Shown here: positions 1 through 6,528 of the stretch, one piece after another
How positions within the stretch are numbered: the stretch's first letter is position 1
Layout: each line of letters opens with the position of its first letter
Assembly (NCBI GenBank): GCA_900548705.1
Contig: URLF01000060.1
Location: 1-15,448 of the forward strand
Length of the DNA: 15,448 nucleotides
Origin: an uncultured Porphyromonadaceae bacterium
GTDB taxonomy: Bacteria > Bacteroidota > Bacteroidia > Bacteroidales > Muribaculaceae
Direction of reading: 5' to 3'
Translations under genes and position numbers: made by a program
The notes under the pieces: model-generated
What the model was told of the DNA's origin: nothing
Database searches by the model: none
Seen by the model: only the letters and a program-made list of their open reading frames with translations

Positions 1-1
1 T

Positions 2-376
2 CTTTCCCTCGAAGAAATGTTCTTATTGCATAAGACGGAGAAAGCCGATGTCACGATAGCCGCAATCCCCTACTCCGTGTCAGTGCCTTACGCCATCCTC
101 GCCACGGATGGCCGGGAGGTGCGCTCCCTGGAGGAGAAGCCGACATATTCCTATTATGCGAACGCCGGAATATATATCTTCTCCAACCGGTTGCTCAACT
201 CAATCCTGCCCGGCACGCCCACCGACGCGCCCGAGCTGATCGAGAAAGCGATTTCAGAAGGGGGAAAGGTTGTCTTCTTCCCCATTGACGGGACATGGAT
301 CGACATCGGTTCACCCGCCGACTTCCGCCACGCCGAGGAGCTGATGCGCCACCACCGCGCGATGGGACGCTTCTGA
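2..376 (+). CDS. Sugar-phosphate nucleotidyltransferase, C-terminal part (5' end cut by window)
   Basis: The reading frame is open from the window edge, so only about the last 125 residues are present. An ATG at 17 lies in frame but is probably internal. The segment matches the second half of the NTP_transferase fold (GlmU/RmlA/mannose-1-phosphate guanylyltransferase type). It has an EEKP motif followed by YYANAGIYIF, and near the end GTWIDIGSPADF, the usual product-side region. Such enzymes join a nucleoside triphosphate to a sugar 1-phosphate, giving an activated sugar for glycan synthesis in the cytoplasm. The nucleotide-binding N-terminal signature is outside the window, so nucleotide and sugar specificity cannot be read. 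In related proteins this domain can follow a CBS pair; that cannot be judged here. A hairpin follows the stop. Family assignment is fairly sure, exact substrate unknown. Confidence 0.8.
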   Translation, partial: LSLEEMFLLHKTEKADVTIAAIPYSVSVPYAILATDGREVRSLEEKPTYSYYANAGIYIFSNRLLNSILPGTPTDAPELIEKAISEGGKVVFFPIDGTWIDIGSPADFRHAEELMRHHRAMGRF

Positions 377-393
377 TTCCGGCGGCAATCCCC

Positions 394-425
394 CGAGGTC
401 TGCCCGCGTCCCGCGTGAGACCTCG
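394..425 (+). terminator. Hairpin after the nucleotidyltransferase gene, possible terminator
   Basis: CGAGGTCT (394-401) pairs perfectly with AGACCTCG (418-425). Inside the loop a second short stem forms (CGCG 405-408 with CGCG 412-415). The following bases are only loosely T-rich (TTCAACTTTTCAG), so it is a plausible but not classic intrinsic terminator. It lies in the 79-base gap before obg, where I see no convincing promoter. Confidence 0.4.
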
Positions 426-455
426 CGAACGTTCAACTTTTCAGACATTTTATTT

Positions 456-1772
456 ATGGCAGACTCAAACTTTATAGATTACGTCAAGATACTTTGCCGC
501 AGCGGTAAAGGTGGAGCCGGTTCGAGCCACTTCTACCGTGCGAAATATATCCCCAAAGGTGGGCCCGACGGCGGTGACGGGGGCCGTGGAGGCCACGTCA
601 TACTGCGGGGCAACAAGAATATGTGGACCCTGCTTCCCCTCAAATACCGCCGCCATGTGTTCGCCGGAAACGGTCAGGCAGGCTCCGGGGGACGCAGCTT
701 CGGCAAAGATGGTGAGGACCAGATAATCGAGGTGCCCTGCGGCACTGTCGTGTTTGACTCCGAGACCGGACAGTATCTTTGCGAAATCACCGAGGACGGC
801 CAGGAGATAAAGCTCCTCAAAGGTGGACGGGGCGGTCTGGGCAACTGGCACTTCAAGACGGCGACCAATCAGGCGCCGCGCTACGCCCAGCCCGGCGAAC
901 CGGCCATCGAGAAGAGCGTGGTGCTTGAGCTTAAACTGCTCGCCGATGTGGGTCTTGTAGGCTTCCCCAACGCCGGGAAATCCACTCTCCTCTCGGCCCT
1001 CTCCGCCGCCCGGCCCAAAATCGCCGACTATCCCTTCACGACCATGGAGCCTCAGCTCGGAATCGTAGAATACCGTGGCAACCGCTCTTTCGTAATGGCC
1101 GACATCCCCGGAATCATCGAGGGAGCGAGTGAGGGGAAAGGTCTCGGACTCAGGTTTCTCCGTCATATCGAGCGCAATGCCGTGCTGCTGTTCATGGTGC
1201 CGGCCGACGCTGACGACATCGCAAAGGAATATGAGGTGCTGCTTGAGGAGCTGCGCCGCTTCAATCCCCAGCTGGTCGACAAACAGAGGGTTCTGGCAAT
1301 CTCGAAGAGCGACATGCTCGACGATGAACTGAAAGATGAAATCGAGCCGACATTACCTGCCGACATCCCCCATGTCTTCATCTCCGCCGTCACCGGGGAG
1401 GGTCTTGTGGAGCTGAAGGATGCCCTCTGGAAAGCCATCACTGATGACTCCAACCGCATCGAGGAGACACCCATCACCCACCGCCCGCTCGACGGTCATC
1501 ACCGTGTACGCGAGGAGGATGAGTTCATCTTCTCCCCCGAGCCGGTAGAGGATGAGGAAGATGCTCCGGATGCAGGAGGGCGCATGCTCGACGATTTCGA
1601 ATATGACGACGCCGACTATGAGGATGATGACACCCTCGATGACATCGACGACCTCGACAACGAGGGGGACTACCCCGAGCAGTATGACCCCACCACGCTC
1701 GACACATATTCCGACATCTACGACAATCTCTACGAGGCTGATTCCGACGGACAGCCGCGCAAAAGGAAATAA
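456..1772 (+). CDS. obg: GTPase Obg/CgtA, ribosome assembly factor
   Basis: Obg is a GTP-binding protein that acts on the maturing 50S subunit and links growth to nucleotide status. The glycine-rich Obg fold fills residues 1 to about 158 (SGKGGAG, GGPDGGDGGRGG, KGGRGGLGNWHF). The G domain shows G1 GFPNAGKST at 169-177, the G2 threonines at 195-196, G3 DIPG at 216-219 followed by EGASEGKGLGLRFLRHIER, G4 as SKSD at 283-286 (serine for the usual asparagine) and G5 SAV at 310-312. The TGS/OCT-type C-terminal domain is absent. Instead residues 352-438 form an acidic, tyrosine-containing tail (36 Asp/Glu of 87 by my count) ending in a basic PRKRK. The protein is 438 aa, longer than the roughly 390 aa I expect for Bacteroides Obg. 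The ATG at 456 gives the family's normal N-terminus; there is no Shine-Dalgarno, as is common in this phylum. Confidence 0.97.
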   Translation: MADSNFIDYVKILCRSGKGGAGSSHFYRAKYIPKGGPDGGDGGRGGHVILRGNKNMWTLLPLKYRRHVFAGNGQAGSGGRSFGKDGEDQIIEVPCGTVVFDSETGQYLCEITEDGQEIKLLKGGRGGLGNWHFKTATNQAPRYAQPGEPAIEKSVVLELKLLADVGLVGFPNAGKSTLLSALSAARPKIADYPFTTMEPQLGIVEYRGNRSFVMADIPGIIEGASEGKGLGLRFLRHIERNAVLLFMVPADADDIAKEYEVLLEELRRFNPQLVDKQRVLAISKSDMLDDELKDEIEPTLPADIPHVFISAVTGEGLVELKDALWKAITDDSNRIEETPITHRPLDGHHRVREEDEFIFSPEPVEDEEDAPDAGGRMLDDFEYDDADYEDDDTLDDIDDLDNEGDYPEQYDPTTLDTYSDIYDNLYEADSDGQPRKRK

Positions 1773-1807
1773 TCGCGGAAATCCCCCATTTCCCACACAT
1801 TATAATC

Positions 1808-1840
1808 AGCCAACTTTTGGATGTTTGCCGAAAGTTGGCT
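1808..1840 (+). terminator. Strong hairpin after obg, likely terminator
   Basis: AGCCAACTTT (1808-1817) pairs perfectly with AAAGTTGGCT (1831-1840). The stem extends inward by a T-G wobble and two G-C pairs around a 7-base loop, about 13 pairs in all. It is followed by AATTTTG, a short T-rich run. It lies 35 bases past the obg stop, so it probably ends the obg transcript. It also overlaps the putative ssb promoter. Confidence 0.6.
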
Positions 1841-1847
1841 AATTTTG
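1816..1847 (+). promoter_or_regulatory. Putative Bacteroidota-type promoter for ssb
   Basis: TTTG at 1816-1819 and TAATTTTG at 1840-1847 match the −33 TTTG and −7 TAnnTTTG boxes of the Bacteroidota primary sigma factor, 20 bases apart. The predicted start site is near 1853, about 60 bases before the ssb ATG. The −33 box lies in the left arm of the obg hairpin and the −7 box begins at the last base of its right arm. Confidence 0.55.
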
Positions 1848-1911
1848 TAGCTGTCAAGCGACTCAATGTCGTTTGATGATTGCTCTTAACATTTATAATC
1901 CCGGTAGGCTT

Positions 1912-2271
1912 ATGTCTGTGAACAAGGTGATTTTGGTGGGTAATGTCGGTAAGAATCCCGAGATACGCTATGTCGACTCGCGACCTTGCGCGACCTTCTC
2001 GCTGGCCACCACCGAGCGGGGATACCGAAGCCAGAACGGCACCGAGGTTCCTGACCGCACCGAGTGGCACAACATCGTGATGTGGGACCGCAACGCCGAA
2101 ATCGCCGAGAGGTATGTCACCAAGGGGACAAAACTCTATCTCGAAGGGAAACTGCGCACCCGGGAATGGCAGGATTTCAACGCCATCAAGCGGCGCACCA
2201 CCGAGATTTATGTCGACACTTTCGACATCCTTTCCCGCCCCTCCTCCACCTCATCCAACCCTACCGTCTGA
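1912..2271 (+). CDS. ssb: Single-stranded DNA-binding protein, short form without acidic tip
   Basis: This is an OB-fold single-stranded DNA-binding protein that coats ssDNA in replication and repair. The N-terminus MSVNKVILVGNVGKNPEIRY and the block RTEWHNIV are typical of bacterial SSB, followed by the KGTKLYLEGKLRTREW strand pair; the OB fold takes up residues 1 to about 107. I chose the ATG at 1912 because it gives the conserved MSVNKV start. In-frame TTG at 1873 and ATG at 1876 would add 13 unrelated residues. The protein is only 119 aa and ends in a Ser/Thr/Pro stretch (SSTSSNPTV). The Gly/Pro/Gln-rich linker and the acidic tip that recruits partner proteins (DDDIPF-type) are missing, and no frame just downstream encodes one. 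It may be a secondary SSB paralogue rather than the essential one. It seems to be transcribed from its own promoter. Confidence 0.93.
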   Translation: MSVNKVILVGNVGKNPEIRYVDSRPCATFSLATTERGYRSQNGTEVPDRTEWHNIVMWDRNAEIAERYVTKGTKLYLEGKLRTREWQDFNAIKRRTTEIYVDTFDILSRPSSTSSNPTV

Positions 2272-2333
2272 GATTCATACATGCGTCGTCTGAAGACGCT
2301 ACCTCAGAAAGCCAATCAACCCCATTTCAGATA

Positions 2334-4358
2334 ATGAAGACAGAAAAGAACTTCCCTCCGGCTGAAAACGCCGAAATCCGCGACATCGAGATGTCGCCCG
2401 AGGCTGATCCCGTCGAGCTGCCGGAAAACGCGTTTCGCGAACTCGCAGCCGACGAGAAGTACAGGCCGCTGATGCATCCGGCCAGGAATTATCCCGAAGT
2501 CACCACCTACTCGGTGACGTTAGGCCTGATACTCTGTGTGATATTCAGTGCGGCCGCCGCATACCTCGGCCTGAAAGTGGGCCAGGTGTTTGAGGCCGCC
2601 ATACCCATCGCCATCATCGCCGTCGGCCTCTCGGGAGCGCTCGGCAAGAAAAACGCCCTTGGCCAGAATGTCATCATCCAGTCGATCGGTGCCTGCTCGG
2701 GCGTGATTGTGGCGGGAGCCATCTTCACCCTCCCAGCCCTCTATATCCTCCAGGCCAAGTATCCGGAAATCACCGTCAACTTCTTCCAGATTTTCCTCAG
2801 CTCCCTGCTGGGAGGTGTGCTGGGCATACTCTTCTTCATCCCCTTCCGTAAATATTTCGTGAAGGACATGCATGGCAAATACCCCTTCCCTGAAGCCACC
2901 GCCACAACTCAGGTGCTGGCCAGCGGGCAGAGCGCGGGAGCCGAGGGCGGCTCACAGGCCAAGACCCTCGTCATCGCCTCCCTCATCGGCGGTATCTATG
3001 ACTATGTTGTCGAGACCTTCGGATTCTGGGCCGGGACACTCTCCACCACCGTAAGCGGCTGGGGACAGGCAATCGCCGCCAAGACCAAACTGGTGCTGAG
3101 CTGCAACACCGGCGCGGCAGTGCTTGGTCTGGGCTACATCATCGGTCTGAAATACGCCTTCATCATCACCGCCGGTTCCCTCTTCGCCTGGTGGGTGATT
3201 GTGCCGCTGATGGGCACATACGGCAACGCCGAGATAGCCGCCATGGCTCCTGAGGCGATCTTCGGCAACTATGTCAGAATGATCGGTATCGGCGGTATCG
3301 CGATGGCCGGTGTGATCGGCATCATCAAGTCGTGGCCCATCATCAAGCAGGCTGTCGGACTTGCCGGACGTGAATTCAAAGGGGGCGCAGCCGGACAGGC
3401 CAAGCCTGTGCGCTGGCAGCTCGACATATCGATGAAGCATGTCGTGTTCTTCATCGCCATCGCCCTTGTGGCCGTCCTGCTGTTCTTCTGGTTCGGTGTG
3501 ATCCACAACTGGTGGCAGGCGCTCGTGGCATGGGTTGTCGTTACCTTCATCGCATTCCTGTTCACCACGGTTGCAGCCAATGCCATCGCCATCGTGGGTT
3601 CAAACCCTGTGTCTGGCATGACCCTGATGACCCTCATCATCGCGTCGGCAATCTTTGTCGGCATCGGTCTGAGCGGCACCTCCGGCATCGTGGCCTCGAT
3701 GGTCATAGGCGGCGTTGTCTGCACCGCCCTCTCTATGGCCGGAGGCTTCGTCACCGACCTCAAGGTGGGTTACTGGCTCGGCACCACCCCCAAGAAGCAG
3801 GAGCAGTGGAAATTCCTCGGCACACTCGTCTCTGCCGCCACCGTTGGCGGCGTGATTCTGGTACTCAACCAGGTCTACGGCTTCGACCCCGACAACGCCA
3901 ACTCCCTCGTCGCTCCCCAGGCCAACGCAATGGCCAAGGTAATCGAGCCGCTCATGATGGGTGGCGACACCCCCTGGATTCTCTATATGGTAGGTGTCAT
4001 CCTCGCCCTGTTGCTCAACTGGCTTGAGGTGCCTGTGCTTGCCTTCTGCCTTGGAATGTTCATCCCCCTGTCGCTCAACACCCCTCTCCTCGTCGGCGGA
4101 GCCATCTCCTGGTTCGTCGCCAAGAGCTCCAAGGACAAGGCCACCAGCGACGCCCGTCGCGACCGTGGCACCCTGATTGCTTCCGGCCTTATCGCCGGCG
4201 GTGCGCTCTTCGGGGTATTCGCCGCCCTCACCCGCTTCTGTGGATTTGAATACACCTGTCCCCTTGAAGCCGGGACACTCCAGATTCTCGGCATAGTGGC
4301 ATATGTGGCTCTTATAGCATACCTCTGGCTCGACTCCCTCCGCGCCAAGAAGCTCTGA
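2334..4358 (+). CDS. OPT-family oligopeptide (or metal-chelate) transporter
   Basis: This is a polytopic inner-membrane protein of the oligopeptide transporter (OPT) family, prokaryotic branch, which imports small peptides or peptide-like chelates using an ion gradient. After a hydrophilic, acidic N-terminus (residues 1-55), many membrane segments begin at about residue 58. Family landmarks are SAAAAYLGLKVGQVFEA in the first two segments, KYPFPEATATTQVLASG at 182-198, and FVTDLKVGYWLG in the central region. The ATG at 2334 is chosen because it gives a 674-residue protein of normal length; the frame is open further upstream but that part overlaps ssb and has no family similarity. It lies 62 bases after ssb with no clear promoter or strong terminator between, so some co-transcription is possible. 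Substrate cannot be told from sequence. Confidence 0.93.
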   Translation: MKTEKNFPPAENAEIRDIEMSPEADPVELPENAFRELAADEKYRPLMHPARNYPEVTTYSVTLGLILCVIFSAAAAYLGLKVGQVFEAAIPIAIIAVGLSGALGKKNALGQNVIIQSIGACSGVIVAGAIFTLPALYILQAKYPEITVNFFQIFLSSLLGGVLGILFFIPFRKYFVKDMHGKYPFPEATATTQVLASGQSAGAEGGSQAKTLVIASLIGGIYDYVVETFGFWAGTLSTTVSGWGQAIAAKTKLVLSCNTGAAVLGLGYIIGLKYAFIITAGSLFAWWVIVPLMGTYGNAEIAAMAPEAIFGNYVRMIGIGGIAMAGVIGIIKSWPIIKQAVGLAGREFKGGAAGQAKPVRWQLDISMKHVVFFIAIALVAVLLFFWFGVIHNWWQALVAWVVVTFIAFLFTTVAANAIAIVGSNPVSGMTLMTLIIASAIFVGIGLSGTSGIVASMVIGGVVCTALSMAGGFVTDLKVGYWLGTTPKKQEQWKFLGTLVSAATVGGVILVLNQVYGFDPDNANSLVAPQANAMAKVIEPLMMGGDTPWILYMVGVILALLLNWLEVPVLAFCLGMFIPLSLNTPLLVGGAISWFVAKSSKDKATSDARRDRGTLIASGLIAGGALFGVFAALTRFCGFEYTCPLEAGTLQILGIVAYVALIAYLWLDSLRAKKL

Positions 4359-4386
4359 CAAACTACAATCCTGATATAAAGACGAG

Positions 4387-4424
4387 TGTATGCCGTAGTT
4401 GGATTCTTTCAATTACGGCATACA
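4387..4424 (+). terminator. Long hairpin after the OPT gene, likely terminator
   Basis: TGTATGCCGTA (4387-4397) pairs perfectly with TACGGCATACA (4414-4424). The stem continues inward with five more pairs, two of them G-T wobbles, to a 6-base loop, about 16 pairs in total. It begins 28 bases after the OPT stop. There is only TCTTG rather than a T run after it, so intrinsic termination is likely but not certain. Confidence 0.55.
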
Positions 4425-4449
4425 TCTTGAATGACACCCCCACCTGCCT

Positions 4450-5730
4450 GTGAACCGTAAGATACTGCAACTGGCGATTCCATCAATCGCCGCCAACATA
4501 ACCACTCCACTCCTGGCTCTGGTCGACACCGCCATCGTGGGGCATATGGGCAGTGAGCTTTACATTGCCGCCATCGCTGTCGGCGGTGTGATGTTCAACA
4601 TGCTCTACTGGCTTTTCTCCTTTCTCCGTGGTGGCACCTCCGGACTGTCGGCCCAGGCATGCGGGGCAAACGACAGCCGTGCCTCCACACTCGTCTTGCG
4701 TCGTTCGCTGATTGTCGCGTCGGGGGCAGGCATACTGATGGTGCTGCTGCAACAACCTGTCTTCTTGCTCCTCTCCTGGTTTCTGGATGCGGGGAGGGAA
4801 ACGACAGCCTTGGCTTCACTGTATTTCCATATCCTGATATACGGCGCACCCGCCGTCCTCGGCAACTACGCGATGTCGGGATGGTTTCTCGGGATGCAGA
4901 ACTCGAAAATGCTGCTGTGGGTGTCGCTCGTAATCAACATCGTCAACATCCTGTCGAGCCTCCTGCTTGTCTACGGACTCGATATGGGGATAGCCGGTGT
5001 GGCGACAGGCTCACTGATAGCCCAGTGGACAGGATTTGCCGCCGGATTCCTCTTCCTGCGCCGTTACCGCCTGACCTCCACACCTCTCGCCGACATCCTC
5101 CGTTGGAAAGAACTCAAACGGTTTTTCAGCATCAATCTCGATGTGATGTTGCGGACGATGTGCATGATTGCCGTCACCCTCTGGTTCACCCGCGCAGGCT
5201 CGCGCCAAGGGCCGCTGATTCTGGCGGTTAACACGATGCTCATGCAGCTGTTCCTCCTTTTCTCATATATGATGGACGGTTTCGCCTTCGCCGGAGAGGC
5301 ACTGGTGGGTAAATTTGTCGGGGCGCATGACATATCAAGTCTGAGGCTGTGTGTCAGACGGCTCTTCGTATGGGGGGCGATATGGGCGGCATTCTTCACC
5401 CTCCTTTATGTGGTGGGCGGAGAGGAATTCCTCGGACTGCTCAGCAATGACAGCAATGTCATCGCCGCCTCCCGGGAATACTTCATATGGGCGTTGACCG
5501 TCCCGTTTGCAGGCTTCGCGGCATTCGCCTGGGACGGGGTCTTCATCGGGGCGACGATGACCCGGGGGCTGCTCCTCTCCATGTTCGGGGCAATGGTGAC
5601 ATTCTTCATCACCTATCTATTCCTCTACCCCGCAATGGGCAATCATGCCCTCTGGCTCGCCTTCATCCTCTATCTCATAATGCGCGGTATTCTCCAGACC
5701 TTGATATTCATCCGTCACCGCTGGGAGTAG
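4450..5730 (+). CDS. MATE-family efflux transporter (DinF-like)
   Basis: This is an inner-membrane exporter of the MATE family, which pumps cationic drugs or metabolites out using a Na+ or H+ gradient. It is 426 aa with about 12 membrane segments in two MatE repeats (roughly residues 5-210 and 220-420). The beginning, NRKILQLAIPSIAANITTPL then DTAIVGHMG, and the stretch LFSFLRGGTSGLSAQACG are typical of the DinF-like branch common in Bacteroidales. The start is GTG at 4450; it gives the family's usual N-terminus, and the nearby ATG at 4431 is out of frame. It stands alone between a hairpin upstream and the toxin-antitoxin module downstream. Substrate unknown; no LexA-type site is visible, so a damage-inducible role should not be assumed from the name. 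Confidence 0.92.
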   Translation: MNRKILQLAIPSIAANITTPLLALVDTAIVGHMGSELYIAAIAVGGVMFNMLYWLFSFLRGGTSGLSAQACGANDSRASTLVLRRSLIVASGAGILMVLLQQPVFLLLSWFLDAGRETTALASLYFHILIYGAPAVLGNYAMSGWFLGMQNSKMLLWVSLVINIVNILSSLLLVYGLDMGIAGVATGSLIAQWTGFAAGFLFLRRYRLTSTPLADILRWKELKRFFSINLDVMLRTMCMIAVTLWFTRAGSRQGPLILAVNTMLMQLFLLFSYMMDGFAFAGEALVGKFVGAHDISSLRLCVRRLFVWGAIWAAFFTLLYVVGGEEFLGLLSNDSNVIAASREYFIWALTVPFAGFAAFAWDGVFIGATMTRGLLLSMFGAMVTFFITYLFLYPAMGNHALWLAFILYLIMRGILQTLIFIRHRWE

Positions 5731-5733
5731 AGC

Positions 5734-5748
5734 CATCCGTCGCGGATG
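5734..5748 (+). terminator. Short hairpin after the MATE gene
   Basis: CATCCG (5734-5739) pairs with CGGATG (5743-5748) around a 3-base loop, four bases past the MATE stop. No T run follows, so termination here is only a possibility. Confidence 0.25.
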
Positions 5749-5769
5749 CCCCATCCAAACGAAATTCAG

Positions 5770-5809
5770 CGTCATGACGTTATAATTTCAAAAGATATCA
5801 CTATCTTTG
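5770..5809 (+). promoter_or_regulatory. Promoter region of the MNT-HEPN module with two palindromic candidate operators
   Basis: TATCTTTG at 5802-5809 is a full match to the Bacteroidota −7 box TAnnTTTG, 25 bases before the MNT start. The −33 position (about 5778-5782) has no good TTTG. Two symmetric elements overlap the promoter. CGTCATGACG (5770-5779) is a perfect 10-base palindrome touching the −33 region. AAAGATA-TCAC-TATCTTT (5791-5808) has perfect 7-base arms and covers the spacer and most of the −7 box. Binding at either would block the polymerase, which fits an autoregulated toxin-antitoxin operon. The operator role is inferred. Confidence 0.55.
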
Positions 5810-5834
5810 CAACAGACCATCAAATCATCGCGAT

Positions 5835-6140
5835 ATGAACCTCATCCAACTCAACCTCCAGCATATCTTCGACCTGTGTCGACGACACAGGGTCAAGACA
5901 TTGGCTGTCTTCGGCTCGATACTCACCGACCGGTTCAATGACCAGAGCGATGTCGACCTTCTCGTAACTTTCGGTGATTTCGACCATGACACATTCGACT
6001 ATGTGACCAATTACTTCGACCTGCGCGACGGCCTCGAACGTCTCTTCAACCGCAAAGTCGATCTCATAGAAGAGGAAGGACTCCGAAACAAATATTTTGT
6101 CGCCAACATAAATCGCACAAAACAACTGATTTATGGCTGA
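5835..6140 (+). CDS. mntA: MNT-type nucleotidyltransferase antitoxin (MntA-like)
   Basis: This is a minimal nucleotidyltransferase of the NTP_transf_2/COG1669 family, 101 aa. The active site is complete: G27-S28, ten residues, then D39-V-D41 in SDVDLLV, matching the GSX10DXD signature, and D76 in RKVDLIEE fits the third acidic ligand. In characterised MntA-HepT pairs this enzyme neutralises the HEPN ribonuclease by attaching AMP units to a tyrosine next to its catalytic motif. Its partner follows at once, overlapping by 8 bases (ATGGCTGA holds both the start and the stop). The gene is about 48% GC, lower than the roughly 57-60% of the housekeeping genes nearby, suggesting acquisition by transfer. 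Function is inferred from family and context; confidence in the pair is high. Confidence 0.9.
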   Translation: MNLIQLNLQHIFDLCRRHRVKTLAVFGSILTDRFNDQSDVDLLVTFGDFDHDTFDYVTNYFDLRDGLERLFNRKVDLIEEEGLRNKYFVANINRTKQLIYG

Positions 6141-6489
6141 CGAATATATTCTCGTATGCCTTCAGGATGTGCTGGATGCCATCTCAGATATTGAAAGCTG
6201 TTTTGCGGGCTTTCCCCGAAGATATTACCTTTTCGAGAAAAACATACCTCTCAGATGTGTCATTGAACGCAAGGTTGAAATTATGGGGGAGGCCATAAAC
6301 CGTATCCGTAAACATAATCCGGATTTCAGCATTCCAAATGCCCGAGGAGTAATAGACACCCGAAACCGCATCATCCACGCATATGACAATGTCCGTCCCG
6401 ACTTCCTCTGGGCATTGTATATGAGACATATCCCCTTGCTAAAAACAGATGTCGAGAAAATAATGACGGAGATGCTTTCATCCCGATAA
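6133..6489 (+). CDS. hepT: HEPN (DUF86) ribonuclease toxin, HepT-like
   Basis: This is a small helical HEPN-domain protein of the DUF86 family (118 aa), the usual toxin partner of MNT antitoxins. The catalytic motif RX4HXY is intact: R77-N-R-I-I-H82-A-Y84. In studied relatives R and H cut RNA, and the tyrosine is the target for AMP addition by the partner. The conserved helix EIMGEAINRI at 49-58 precedes it, as in the family. The gene starts inside the last codons of mntA, so the two are translationally coupled. GC is about 44% by my hand count, the lowest of any gene in the window, consistent with transfer. It ends 39 bases from the converging TPR gene, with no clear terminator between. The target RNA is unknown; some HEPN-MNT pairs are anti-phage. 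Confidence 0.9.
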   Translation: MADEYILVCLQDVLDAISDIESCFAGFPRRYYLFEKNIPLRCVIERKVEIMGEAINRIRKHNPDFSIPNARGVIDTRNRIIHAYDNVRPDFLWALYMRHIPLLKTDVEKIMTEMLSSR

Positions 6490-6528
6490 CGTCAATCGAC
6501 ATCTCGCATCAATGCGTTGCAATGCACC

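Noticed and set aside
1873..1911. Extended start of SSB at TTG 1873 or ATG 1876
   Set aside because: The added 13 residues are not part of the SSB family, whose conserved start MSVNKV coincides with ATG 1912.
2283..2299. GCGTC/GACGC inverted repeat between ssb and the OPT gene
   Set aside because: Only five pairs with a 7-base loop and no T run; too weak to call a terminator.
2064..2333. N-terminal extension of the OPT transporter upstream of 2334
   Set aside because: The frame is open but overlaps ssb in another frame, is Arg/His-rich and lacks family similarity; ATG 2334 gives the normal length.
3600..4412. Open frame of 270 codons on the minus strand inside the OPT gene
   Set aside because: It is antisense to a clear membrane transporter; its very polar, Gly/Glu/Asp-rich translation is what hydrophobic codons yield when read in reverse.
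6490..6528. Possible bidirectional terminator between hepT and the TPR gene
   Set aside because: Short GCAT/ATGC repeats are present but no stem of useful length forms.
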